Source: Haematobacter genomosp. 1 (lineage in GTDB: Bacteria; Pseudomonadota; Alphaproteobacteria; Rhodobacterales; Rhodobacteraceae). Taken from it: 64,000 bases of DNA. Each line of letters starts with the position of its first letter. The stretch's first letter is position 1. Location: NCBI RefSeq assembly GCF_002196855.1, contig NZ_NIPW01000027.1, positions 1 to 64,000 of the forward strand. Reading direction: 5' to 3'. Position numbers and translations under genes: made by a program. The notes beneath the pieces are model-generated. The model saw nothing but the letters and a program-made list of their open reading frames with translations, searched no databases and was not told the origin of the DNA. Shown here piece after piece: positions 45,145-53,665 of this stretch.

Positions 45145-46463
45145 GCCTGGACCGCACCCAGGGCGGTGGGGGTGATATCGAGCAGCGAAAGCGCGGCATC
45201 CTTCACCGCAAGTCCCCGGGCCGGCGAGTCGGGGCGGAGACGAAACCCCTCCTGCCCCGGCTGGTCGATATCGTAGAAACGCGGGTCGGCCACACGGTCA
45301 ACCCCGCCGGTAAAGCCCGCCCACACCTCTGCCGAACTGCCCCGCCAACGCCGGGGCGCCCAGAAAAATGCCTCTCCGCCCGCAGTGTTGTAAACGAGGT
45401 TGTTGCCGATCCGCTGGGGCATGGAACCTGCGGTCGCCTCCACCCAAAGCGCGGTCGTCTCTCTCCGTGTGGCAACGCAGATGTTGCTTTCGATCCGGTT
45501 GCCGGAGGGGCGGGCCATGCGCCGGGTGTAGTCGGAGGAGAGCGTGATCTCCGCCGGATAGGCATGGGTCCTGCCCGGATCGCGCATGTTGCCGACGACG
45601 GTGTTGTTGACCACCACCGTCCGCGAGGCATCATAGAGATTAATCCCCGCCCCGTCGTTTCCGTAGCAGATGTTGAAGGCGATCAGATTGTCGTCGCACC
45701 ACTGATCGGCCTGAATTCCGTTGCCGTCCTGCGCCTCCACCTCCCGCGTGTCGGAGCAGATGTTGAAGGCGATGACATTGTTCTTGCCATGATCATCCTC
45801 CGGCGCACGGCAGAAGGTATGGATCCCGGAGCAGCCGGCGCTCCTCTGTCCGCTGCGGCGGACCGCGTTATGGGTCACGATGTAATGGCTGCCATGGATT
45901 TCCATGCCATGAATGCCGGTATCGAGGATTTCATTGCGTTGAATCCACGTCTCCCGCCCCGGTGCTGCGTTCAGGGCGTCGATGGCAATGCCCATCGTCC
46001 GGCAGCATTCGAGCCGATTGCCGATCAGCCGGTGCCCCGCCCCCGCCCCGTTGCCGATCCAGATGCCGAGCGCGGTATCCTGCAGCAGACAGCCCTCCAC
46101 GGTCACCGCCTCCGCCCCTTGTTGCAGGACGATGGCCGAATGTTCCGTGCCCGTCATCGTGACATCGCGGAGGATGGTGTGGCGCGCGCCGTCAAGGTGG
46201 ATGGGCTGGGTGAAACGGGCGCTGCCGGGGGTTTCCGCGCGGATCAGGATGTGCCGGTCCGCGGTTCCCCTGGCCGGGATGACGAGCGGCATGTCGTAGC
46301 GCCCGGCCCGGATCACCACCTCCGCGCCGGGCGGCAGGCTGGCCCATGGCACCTCGCCCGGCCGGTCGGTGACGATGACCTCGCCCGCGCCCGCCCGGAG
46401 CGGCGTCAGGAGCGGCAGCGTGGCCAGCGCCAGCAGCGCGCGGCGGGAGAGCGCGAGGCTCAC
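45141..46463 (-). CDS. Exported right-handed beta-helix protein (pectate-lyase-like fold)
   Basis: A 440-residue protein with a signal peptide (residues 1-26, ALSRRALLALATLPLLTPLRAGAGE; the double Arg may allow Tat export). The mature chain has the beta-helix pattern: HTILRDVTMTGTEHSAIVL, VEGCLLQD, GNRLECCRTMGIAI, GIHGMEIHGSHYIVTHN, NNVIAFNICSD, NLIAFNICYGNDGAGINLYD. Members often are polysaccharide lyases or epimerases. Six or more Cys residues in the helix could stabilise it. It is coupled at both ends (four-base overlaps) to two glycosyltransferases, so a role in polymer trimming is plausible. Confidence 0.85.
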   Translation of the reverse strand: MSLALSRRALLALATLPLLTPLRAGAGEVIVTDRPGEVPWASLPPGAEVVIRAGRYDMPLVIPARGTADRHILIRAETPGSARFTQPIHLDGARHTILRDVTMTGTEHSAIVLQQGAEAVTVEGCLLQDTALGIWIGNGAGAGHRLIGNRLECCRTMGIAIDALNAAPGRETWIQRNEILDTGIHGMEIHGSHYIVTHNAVRRSGQRSAGCSGIHTFCRAPEDDHGKNNVIAFNICSDTREVEAQDGNGIQADQWCDDNLIAFNICYGNDGAGINLYDASRTVVVNNTVVGNMRDPGRTHAYPAEITLSSDYTRRMARPSGNRIESNICVATRRETTALWVEATAGSMPQRIGNNLVYNTAGGEAFFWAPRRWRGSSAEVWAGFTGGVDRVADPRFYDIDQPGQEGFRLRPDSPARGLAVKDAALSLLDITPTALGAVQA

Positions 46464-47401
46464 GAAGCCACCCGCGACAGCTCATCCCTGATGGCGCGGC
46501 GCTTGCGGAACTGAAAGACCTTGCGCCAGATCGCGCGGGACAGGCCGGGGGCGAGGGGACTCACCTGCTCCGCCAGCCGCAGCGCTGCGGCATCCCCGAA
46601 CGTGGCGAAGGCGGCATCTCCCAGCCGGTGGCGGAAGGCGGGGGGCAGCGTCTCCGGTCCGACCATGCCGAGCGCGCCGAGCACCGGGGCAAGGTCGGGC
46701 GCCTTCTTCCACCACAGCGCCAGCGCCGTCCCCTCCCGCTCCGCGATACGGAGGAACTGCGTCTCGTCCAGCGAATGCCAGTGATAGCCCAGGGCCTCCG
46801 GCGCGTAGAGCAGCCGCAGCCCGTGCGGCGCAAGACGCTGGCCGAGTTCGATATCCTCGTGCCAGCGCAGCGCTTCGTCAAACCGGCCATGACGGGCGAG
46901 AAACGCGGCCTTGACCGACAGGTTGCAGGTGAAGAACGCGGTCCAGTCCACTTCCTCCCGCCCGGCGAGCGGCGCGAAGGACGCGTCATGATGCAGCGGC
47001 GAAAGCGGATTGGCGGCGAAATCGGGGTGGATGGTCATGCAGCCCAGCACGGCCACCTTCTCCTCCGGGTAGCGGTCGTGGAGCGCCAGATGGCGGGCGA
47101 GCAGGTCAGGCTCCGCGATCGTATCGTCGTTCAGAAACAGGACGACAGGCGCGCGGGCTTCAGACAACCCGCGATTGCGGGCCGCGTTCGCGCCTGACTG
47201 ATTCTGCCTGATGCAGGTGATTCGACTTCCGGCGTATTTTGTTACCAGCGGTTGAATCTCTTCCGGTGAACCATCATCAATAACCAGAACCTCGAATTTA
47301 GCATTCTGCAAAACCTGTTTGCGCAATGCATCGAGACATCGTTCCAATGCATCCTTTCGGTTGTAGGTCGGGATAATAACTGAAATCGCGGGTTGTTCCA
47401 T
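46460..47401 (-). CDS. Glycosyltransferase, GT2 family
   Basis: A 313-residue GT-A fold transferase. The N-terminus has ISVIIPTYNRKDALERCLDAL, VLVIDDGSPEE and ANAARNRGLSEA; the metal-binding D-x-D equivalent is LFLNDDTIAE. The catalytic base may be in RWHEDIELGQRL. I chose ATG 47401 (MEQPAISV) because an upstream frame start at 47455 lies in AT-rich leader without a ribosome site. First cistron of the minus-strand glycosyltransferase/beta-helix unit, divergent from the aminotransferase. Confidence 0.9.
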   Translation of the reverse strand: MEQPAISVIIPTYNRKDALERCLDALRKQVLQNAKFEVLVIDDGSPEEIQPLVTKYAGSRITCIRQNQSGANAARNRGLSEARAPVVLFLNDDTIAEPDLLARHLALHDRYPEEKVAVLGCMTIHPDFAANPLSPLHHDASFAPLAGREEVDWTAFFTCNLSVKAAFLARHGRFDEALRWHEDIELGQRLAPHGLRLLYAPEALGYHWHSLDETQFLRIAEREGTALALWWKKAPDLAPVLGALGMVGPETLPPAFRHRLGDAAFATFGDAAALRLAEQVSPLAPGLSRAIWRKVFQFRKRRAIRDELSRVAS

Positions 47402-47750
47402 TTCCCGGAAACCCTCTCCTGCACAGGCGATCCTCAATAGGATCAAATAATACATGCAAATGTTTGCTTGACAAGTCGGCCCGCCGGTCGTGAATTGTTA
47501 ATAAGATATCCATAACCCATTTATCACCCGCTACAACCAGGCATTGATAATGCCATTAAGTTTCGCAGGATAATAAATTTACGATCACTCTGTGGAGTAA
47601 TTACCTAAGAGAGTCTCACCCTGAAATTCAATCAGATCAGCTGTAATGAAAATTAAGCCGTAAAGACTACAGACCATCCGCGCTGTACCGCCCGCTTTCC
47701 TGTCGATGGACAGGGAAGTGCATTGAAAATTTGTTGCGAAGGATTTTCCC
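47402..47750. promoter_or_regulatory. AT-rich divergent control region of the exopolysaccharide locus
   Basis: 349 bases clearly richer in A and T than the surroundings, separating two divergent transcription units. It contains a 15-base dyad at 47540-47554, another inverted pair CCTGTC/GACAGG near 47700-47714, and AAGGA seven bases before the aminotransferase ATG. It is likely to hold both promoters and binding sites for a regulator of the locus. Confidence 0.65.
47540..47554. promoter_or_regulatory. Dyad GGCATT-GAT-AATGCC
   Basis: Exact six-base arms around three bases in the AT-rich intergenic region between divergent exopolysaccharide operons. It is operator-like in size and place; the binding protein is unknown. 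Confidence 0.5.
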
Positions 47751-48974
47751 ATGGATATGAGCGGCATCCACGCCAAGCAGAAACCGGCGATCTTCGGAAG
47801 CGCTCCCATTCGGGAACGGGGATCCTTCATTGTCTTTGGCAAGCCCGACATAGGGCAGGAAGAAATCGACAGCGTGGGGGCGGTGATTTCCAGCCTCTGG
47901 ATCGGCGCCGGTCCCGAAACACGGCGGTTCGAGGAATCCTTTGCGAATTACATCGGCGCTTCCGGCGCGGTGGCGGTGAATTCCGCGACGGCGGCACTGC
48001 ATCTGGCGATGCAGGTTCTCGACCTGGAGCCGGGAGATGAGGTCATCACCACCGCCATGACCTTTTGCGCCACGGTGAGCGCCATTCTCCATGCCGGGGC
48101 GACGCCCGTGCTCTGCGACTGCGACCCGGAGACCGGCAACATCCTGCCCGAGCAGATCGCCGCCCGCATCACCCCGCGCACCCGGGCCATCATCGTCGTC
48201 CACATGTACGGGCGGATCTGCGACATGGGGCCGATCATGGCCATCGCCGATGCCGCCGGCCTGCCGGTGGTGGAGGATTGCGCCCACGCTGTGGAGACCA
48301 CATGGCGCGGCGCTCATGCGGGCACCATCGGGGCGATAAGCTGCTTCAGCTTCTACGCCAACAAGACGCTCACCACGGGAGAGGGCGGCATGTTCGTCGC
48401 GCGTGATCCGGCGCTCATGGAGCGGGCACGCATGCTGAGCCTGCACGGGTTGAGCCGCGATGCGTGGAAGCGGTTTTCGGCGGCCGGATACCAGCATTAC
48501 GACGTGCCGGAGGTCGGCTGGAAATACAACATGAACGACATCGCCGCAGCCATCGGCCGGGTCCAGCTCGCCGGGGTGGAGCGGCGGTTGCGCCGGCGGG
48601 AGGAGATCGTCGCCCACTACCGGGCCGCGCTGATGGGCCTGCCCATCGACCTGCCGCCCCTGCCCGACCCGTCATCCCGCCATGCCTACCATCTCTTCGC
48701 CGTGCAGATCCGGCCCGGAGAGCTGAGCATCGATCGGGATGGCGTGCTGAACGCCATTCAGGCGGAGAATGTCGGCGTGGGCGTGCATTACCGGGGCGTG
48801 CATCTGCTGAGCGGCTTCCGCTCGGCGAAGGTCATCGGCTGGCAGGACCTGCCGAACGCGGATCGGGTGAGCGAGCGCACCCGGTCGCTGCCGCTTTCCA
48901 GCGCGATGACGGATGAAGAAGTCGAAGCCGCCTGCATCGCCGTGCGGCGCGTTCTGGAGTGGTTCTCATGCTGA
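47751..48974 (+). CDS. DegT/DnrJ/EryC1-family sugar aminotransferase
   Basis: A 407-residue PLP enzyme that puts an amino group on a keto-sugar nucleotide. The PLP lysine is Lys205 in YANKTLTTGEGG, and the cofactor Asp is in VVEDCAHA. The opening GKPDIGQEEIDSVGAVISSLWIG and SATAALHLAM are family features. The ATG at 47751 has AAGGA before it; ATG 47757 is possible. It starts a run of overlapping plus-strand genes ending with the epimerase. It indicates an amino sugar in the exopolysaccharide. Confidence 0.93.
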   Translation: MDMSGIHAKQKPAIFGSAPIRERGSFIVFGKPDIGQEEIDSVGAVISSLWIGAGPETRRFEESFANYIGASGAVAVNSATAALHLAMQVLDLEPGDEVITTAMTFCATVSAILHAGATPVLCDCDPETGNILPEQIAARITPRTRAIIVVHMYGRICDMGPIMAIADAAGLPVVEDCAHAVETTWRGAHAGTIGAISCFSFYANKTLTTGEGGMFVARDPALMERARMLSLHGLSRDAWKRFSAAGYQHYDVPEVGWKYNMNDIAAAIGRVQLAGVERRLRRREEIVAHYRAALMGLPIDLPPLPDPSSRHAYHLFAVQIRPGELSIDRDGVLNAIQAENVGVGVHYRGVHLLSGFRSAKVIGWQDLPNADRVSERTRSLPLSSAMTDEEVEAACIAVRRVLEWFSC

Positions 48975-50068
48975 CATTCCGGCCTCTCCGATCAGGCCAG
49001 CCCCTGCGCGTCGCCGTCGTCTCCACCATCTATCGCGCGACGCCGCCCAACGGCTACGGCGGGATCGAGCGGGTGGTTCACGAATACTGCGAAGAGTTGA
49101 TCCGGCAGGGCCATGACGTGACTCTGTTCGCCCGCGAGGGCAGCCGGAGCAGCGGCAGGCTCATCCCGATCCCCGCACCCGGGCGGGAGCTGACCGGCGT
49201 GAACAAGGCCGCCGACAGGCTGAGCGAGGAGCCGCTCTACGAGATCATGAAGGCCACGCTGGAGGCAGACCCGGTGGACGTGATCCACGACTGGTCGTTC
49301 GAGAACCTCTATGTCCTCCGGCATCCCGAGCGGTTCCCCTTCCTGATCTCGAGCTGCATCCCGGTGGGGCCGGATTACCAGCGCCCCAACATCGTCGCCG
49401 CAGGGCGCGGGCATGCCGAAGCGATCGGCGGCGGGATGCCGCATGTGAACTATGGCGTCGATCTCAGCCGCTACCGTTTCGTGCGGCAAAAGACGGCGCC
49501 CATCGTGCATATCGCCAAGGTCGCCCCCTACAAGGCGCAGCATGAGGCCATTCTCGCCGCGCTGCGGGCGGGCGTGCCGCTCGACATCTACGGGGTGCCG
49601 GAGCACCGGCTCTATTACTCCGCCGTGGTGCGCCCGCTGACCATGCTGGGCCGCGGGATCAGCTGGAAGGGGGAGACGAACGACCTCCCCGCCGTGCTGG
49701 GCGCGGCGCGGGCGCTGGTCCAGACGCCGCGCTGGATGGATGCGCTGCCGATGGTGGTGATCCAGGCGCTGGCCTGCGGGACGCCGGTGATCGCCTATCG
49801 CTCCGGCGGGCTGCCCGAGCAGATCGACCACGGCGTTTCGGGGTTCCTCGTCGATGGAACGAAGGATCTGGCGGAGGCGATGCGCAACGTCGGCCAGCTC
49901 GACCCCGCGGCCTGCCGCCGCTGGGCGGAGGAGCGGTTCGACGTGGCCCGCATGGCGCGGGACTACGTGCACCTGTTCGAGCGGGTGCGCGAGGGCGAGG
50001 CATGGATCGGCGGCCCCGCCGTTCCGGGCGGCCGCGTGCAACGCGCCGGACAGGCGGAGGCGGTATGA
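48968..50068 (+). CDS. Glycosyltransferase, GT4 family
   Basis: A 366-residue GT-B transferase. The N-terminal motif PPNGYGGIERVVHEYCEEL (acceptor side) and the donor-side stretch ARALVQTPRWMDALPMVVIQALACGTPVIAYRSGG fit a GT4 group often found with GT4 trehalose-like or capsule enzymes. It begins within the last bases of the aminotransferase gene; ATG 48968 has GGAG eight bases before it, and GTG 48959 is less likely. Its end overlaps the flippase start (ATGA). Confidence 0.9.
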   Translation: MLTFRPLRSGQPLRVAVVSTIYRATPPNGYGGIERVVHEYCEELIRQGHDVTLFAREGSRSSGRLIPIPAPGRELTGVNKAADRLSEEPLYEIMKATLEADPVDVIHDWSFENLYVLRHPERFPFLISSCIPVGPDYQRPNIVAAGRGHAEAIGGGMPHVNYGVDLSRYRFVRQKTAPIVHIAKVAPYKAQHEAILAALRAGVPLDIYGVPEHRLYYSAVVRPLTMLGRGISWKGETNDLPAVLGAARALVQTPRWMDALPMVVIQALACGTPVIAYRSGGLPEQIDHGVSGFLVDGTKDLAEAMRNVGQLDPAACRRWAEERFDVARMARDYVHLFERVREGEAWIGGPAVPGGRVQRAGQAEAV

Positions 50069-51486
50069 GCCGCGACGCCCGCGAATACCGCCGCAACCTT
50101 GCCGCCCAGGCTCTGGGCCGGTTTCTCTATGTTGCGGGCGGCGCGGGCATCCTGATCGCGGCCAGCCATGTGATGAGCCTCGCCGATGTGGGCACCTATG
50201 CGCTTGGCGTGGGGTTTCTGGCCATCGTGTGGTCCTTTGCCGATCTGGGAACTACGGCAGCGCTCGGTACGCTGCTGACCGCCACACCCGCGGCGGAGCA
50301 GGGGAATATGCTGGGCAGCTTCGTGGCGCTTCGTCTGGCGATTTCCCTTGTCGCGGGGCTTGTGGGGGCAGGGGCAACCTATCTGTTCCTGCCCCCCTCG
50401 CTCTGGACGGTGATGACGCTCGCCTGTCTGCTGACCCCGCTTCTGGGCGCCCGCTTCTTCGAGCCCGTGTTTCAGGTGGGCGGGCAGCCGCAGTATTCGC
50501 GTCTGGCCGGATATCTCTATGTGGCGGTGCTGGTGTCCACCGCGGCGCCGGTGCTGTGGCTCGCGCCCGGACGGCCGGACCTGCTGATCGGGGCGCATAT
50601 GCTGGCGGGGCTGGCCTATGCCGGGCTGGGGCTCGCGCTCTGCTGGCGGCTGATGGGCGTCGGCTTCGGGCGCGTGGCGGAACATGCGCTGCCGATCCTG
50701 CGCATCGCGGGGCCGCTCGGCCTTTCCGGCCTGCTCGCCATGTTGAACCTGCGGCTGGCGATTGCCGTGCTGCAATGGCTGCGCGGACCGGAGGATCTGG
50801 CGATCTTCTTTGCCGCGCAACGGTTTCTGGAGCTTGGCGCGGCCTTGGTGGCCACGGCGATCACGCCGATGTTCGTCATCTTCACGCGGTTGCAGCAGGA
50901 CGGCGCCGTTACCGGCGCGGCACAGCGGGCGCTGGCGCTGGCGCTGGCCTTCGGCCTTCCGGTCGTGCTGGCGGCGCCGTTGCTCTCCGGGCCGGTGGTC
51001 GGCCTGATCTACGGCCCCGCCTTTGCGGCAAGCGCCCCCGTCGCGGCGATCCTGTCGATGCAGCTCGCGCTGACCGCCATCGGCATGGCGCTGCTGCCGG
51101 TGATCGTGGCCATCGGGCGGCAGGGCATGCTGATCCCGGCGGCGGCGGCGGCGCTGGCGGTGAACCTGGTGCTCTGTCCGCTGCTCGTGTCCCGCCTCGG
51201 GCCGCAGGGCGCGGCGTGGAGCGCGGTTGCCGCGGAGGCGGTCATCGCCGGGGTGCCGCTCATCGTCGTCCGCGCACGGGTGGAGGGGCTGCTCGCCCGC
51301 CGCCTCATCCTCTGGGTGTTGTTCGCCGGGGCCGCCATGACGGTCACCATGCTCGCCCTCCGCCCTTTGTCGGAGACGCTGGGCGGCGTCGCGGGTCTGG
51401 CGGTCTATGCCCTCATCATCCTGTTCTCCGGCCTTCTGCGCGCCGGAGAGGTTCGCAATCCCCTTCAGCCCCTGCAAGCGCGGTGA
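50065..51486 (+). CDS. Polysaccharide flippase (Wzx-like, MOP family)
   Basis: A 473-residue inner-membrane protein with about 12-14 helices, such as FLYVAGGAGILIAASHVM and LVAGLVGAGATYLFLP. The layout fits Wzx/RfbX flippases that move lipid-linked repeat units to the periplasm: YALGVGFLAIVWSFADLGTTAAL early, and RLEAV-like helices late. Coupled to genes on both sides. With the polymerase and the chain-length protein it marks a Wzx/Wzy-dependent pathway. Confidence 0.9.
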   Translation: MSRDAREYRRNLAAQALGRFLYVAGGAGILIAASHVMSLADVGTYALGVGFLAIVWSFADLGTTAALGTLLTATPAAEQGNMLGSFVALRLAISLVAGLVGAGATYLFLPPSLWTVMTLACLLTPLLGARFFEPVFQVGGQPQYSRLAGYLYVAVLVSTAAPVLWLAPGRPDLLIGAHMLAGLAYAGLGLALCWRLMGVGFGRVAEHALPILRIAGPLGLSGLLAMLNLRLAIAVLQWLRGPEDLAIFFAAQRFLELGAALVATAITPMFVIFTRLQQDGAVTGAAQRALALALAFGLPVVLAAPLLSGPVVGLIYGPAFAASAPVAAILSMQLALTAIGMALLPVIVAIGRQGMLIPAAAAALAVNLVLCPLLVSRLGPQGAAWSAVAAEAVIAGVPLIVVRARVEGLLARRLILWVLFAGAAMTVTMLALRPLSETLGGVAGLAVYALIILFSGLLRAGEVRNPLQPLQAR

Positions 51487-53000
51487 TCCAGATGACACCC
51501 CCTCCCCGCTCCCCCGCATTGCCCTCCGCCTCCGACCGGCCGCTGACGCTCGCGGAACTCGCCACGATGATCCGGCAACGCTGGCGGCTGATCCTCATGG
51601 TCGCGGCGGTGGCCGCGGTCACGGCGCTCGGCTACCTGATGATGACCGGCCCGGCCTATGTCGCCTCCACCAAGATGCTGGTGAAGGTCGGGCGGGAAAA
51701 GTTCAGCGCGCTTCAGGTGGCACAGGTGCCCCAGCAGAACGTGATCTTTCAGGAACGCCCCCAGAGCATCAACAACGAGATCGAGATCCTGCGCGATCCG
51801 ACACTCACCCATGAGGTCTTTGCCGATCTTCAGGCCAAGCAGGCAGAGCTTGCCGCGCATGACACGGCTGCCTCCTCCTTCGTCGGGCGGCTGCTGGGCG
51901 GAGTAGCGGGCGTCGTGAAGACGGCGGTGGGCAGCCTTCGCACGATGCTCGGTCTCGGGGCCGGGAAGCACCCGGAGGAGAAGATCGCGCAGGCCTACAT
52001 GGATGCGTTCAACGTCAATTACATCAAGGAAACCGACATCATCCAGGCGGAGTTCGCCTGGGACGATCCGCGGTTCGCGGCCTATGCGCTGCAGCGTTAT
52101 CTCGACGCCTATCAGGCGCGGCACGTGGCCATCCATTCCTCCACCGCATCCGCCGATTTCTACCGCGATCAGGTGACGCTCGCCGAACGGGATCTGCGGG
52201 GGGCGGAGGATGCCTTCTCGGCCTTCCAGCGCAGCTCCGACATGAGCCGGCTCGACGTGGAGCGCGACCTCGCCCTGACCGCCATTTCCGAGATGGAGAA
52301 GGACCGTGACAGGCTCCAGGCGGAGATGGAGGACCTGCGCCAGACCCGCGCGCAGGTGAACGCGGATTTCAAAGACGGGGCGGAATGGGTCGAAACCCCC
52401 GCCATGCTGAACGCGACCCCGCTGACGGCGCTCGACGAAAGCTATGTCGCCGCCTCCACGGAGCGGAGCCGCCTTGCCAGCCGTTATTCGGACGATGCCC
52501 GTGAAGTCCGTGAGGTGACAGAGGAGATCGCGGGTCTGAGGGAGCGCAAGCACGACACGCTCAACCGGCAGATCGACGGCCTCCTGCGTTCCAGCGGCGA
52601 GCGGATGGCGCAGGTCGAAGCCCGCATCGCCGATCGCCGCACGGCATTGCAACGGATCAACGAGGGCGCGCTGCAATTCGAGTCGCTGGGCCAGAACGTC
52701 ACCCGTCAGCGGGAACGGCTGGAGGAGTATCAGCGCCAGTACGAACGCCTGCGCATGAACGAGGCGCTGGACCGGCTGAACGTCACCTCCACCGCGCAGT
52801 TCGGGTCAGTGACCGTGCCGGTGGAGCCTGCCGCGCCGAAACGCTCGCTCGTGCTGGCCATCGGGGGGATATTCGGCCTGCTGGCAGGCACGGCGCTCGC
52901 CATTTTCCTTGGCCTGACCGACCGTCGCCTGCGCCGCCCCGGCGATGTCGAACGTCGCCTTGGCCTTCCCGTGGTCGCAACCGTTCCGAGGTTGTCATGA
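51483..53000 (+). CDS. Polysaccharide chain-length/co-polymerase protein (Wzz/GumC-like)
   Basis: A 505-residue inner-membrane protein. Two transmembrane helices flank a large periplasmic part: TM1 near residues 35-55 (LILMVAAVAAVTALGYLMM) and TM2 near 455-480 (LVLAIGGIFGLLAGTALAIFL). The periplasmic part has the Wzz signature PAYVASTKMLVKVGREKF and long coiled coils (LAERDLRGAEDAFSAFQRSS). There is no fused kinase; a CpsD-like partner follows. Start GTG 51483 overlaps the flippase stop; ATG 51492 is the alternative. Confidence 0.9.
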   Translation: MIQMTPPPRSPALPSASDRPLTLAELATMIRQRWRLILMVAAVAAVTALGYLMMTGPAYVASTKMLVKVGREKFSALQVAQVPQQNVIFQERPQSINNEIEILRDPTLTHEVFADLQAKQAELAAHDTAASSFVGRLLGGVAGVVKTAVGSLRTMLGLGAGKHPEEKIAQAYMDAFNVNYIKETDIIQAEFAWDDPRFAAYALQRYLDAYQARHVAIHSSTASADFYRDQVTLAERDLRGAEDAFSAFQRSSDMSRLDVERDLALTAISEMEKDRDRLQAEMEDLRQTRAQVNADFKDGAEWVETPAMLNATPLTALDESYVAASTERSRLASRYSDDAREVREVTEEIAGLRERKHDTLNRQIDGLLRSSGERMAQVEARIADRRTALQRINEGALQFESLGQNVTRQRERLEEYQRQYERLRMNEALDRLNVTSTAQFGSVTVPVEPAAPKRSLVLAIGGIFGLLAGTALAIFLGLTDRRLRRPGDVERRLGLPVVATVPRLS

Positions 53001-53665
53001 ACGCGCCCTCCCTCCCCCTTGCCCTTTACGACACCTCTCCCGGCGCTGCTCGGCTGCGAGCCGCTGCGGGACATGCCCGCGGGCTTGCCGGGGCGCTCAT
53101 CGCCCGGCAGGCGCGGCGGGTGGAGGAACGGCCGGTCACCGTCGCGATCACCGCGCTGACGCCGGGCGCCGGTGTCACCACCTTCGCCACCGGGCTTGCC
53201 GCAGCGCTGCATGCCGAATTCCGCGCCCGCGCCCTGTTGGTGGAGGCCAACCTGCGCCGGCCCGCCGTGGAGGGGCTGCTCGCCCTGCCCCGCCGCCCCG
53301 GCCTCGCGCAGCTGCTCACCGGCCGCCTTCCGCTGGCAGAGGCGCTGCAACTGCCGAACGATCTGCGCCCGCCCGTCATCTCCGCCGGGTTGGAGGAGAC
53401 GCAGGACGCAGCCGCGCTCCTCCATCCCCGGCGGCTGGAGACGCTGATAGACGGGGCGACCGGGCGGTTCGATTTCCTTCTGCTCGACTGTCCGCCGATC
53501 GGAACGGCGCCGGACATGCTGCTGATCGGTCAGAAGGCGGACGAGATATACCTTGTGGTCGATGCGGGCCAAAGCACCAGTGATGCCGTGATGGCCGCTG
53601 CCGACGCGCTGGCGACGGTGGGCGCGCGGATCGACGGGCTGATCCTCAACCGGGTCGCGCGATGA
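52997..53665 (+). CDS. CpsD/Wzc-like cytoplasmic partner with degenerate P-loop
   Basis: A 222-residue MinD-like protein in the place of a bacterial tyrosine kinase. The Walker A region reads TPGAGVTTFA: Val60 stands where the catalytic Lys should be. Walker A' reads LLVEANLRRP, with Glu83 and Asn85 instead of the usual D-x-D. Walker B (FLLLDCPP) is kept. The C-terminus ends at GLILNRVAR with no Tyr cluster. It therefore probably cannot phosphorylate tyrosines and may act as a structural regulator of the chain-length protein. It overlaps its neighbours by four bases on both sides. Confidence 0.85.
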   Translation: MNAPSLPLALYDTSPGAARLRAAAGHARGLAGALIARQARRVEERPVTVAITALTPGAGVTTFATGLAAALHAEFRARALLVEANLRRPAVEGLLALPRRPGLAQLLTGRLPLAEALQLPNDLRPPVISAGLEETQDAAALLHPRRLETLIDGATGRFDFLLLDCPPIGTAPDMLLIGQKADEIYLVVDAGQSTSDAVMAAADALATVGARIDGLILNRVAR

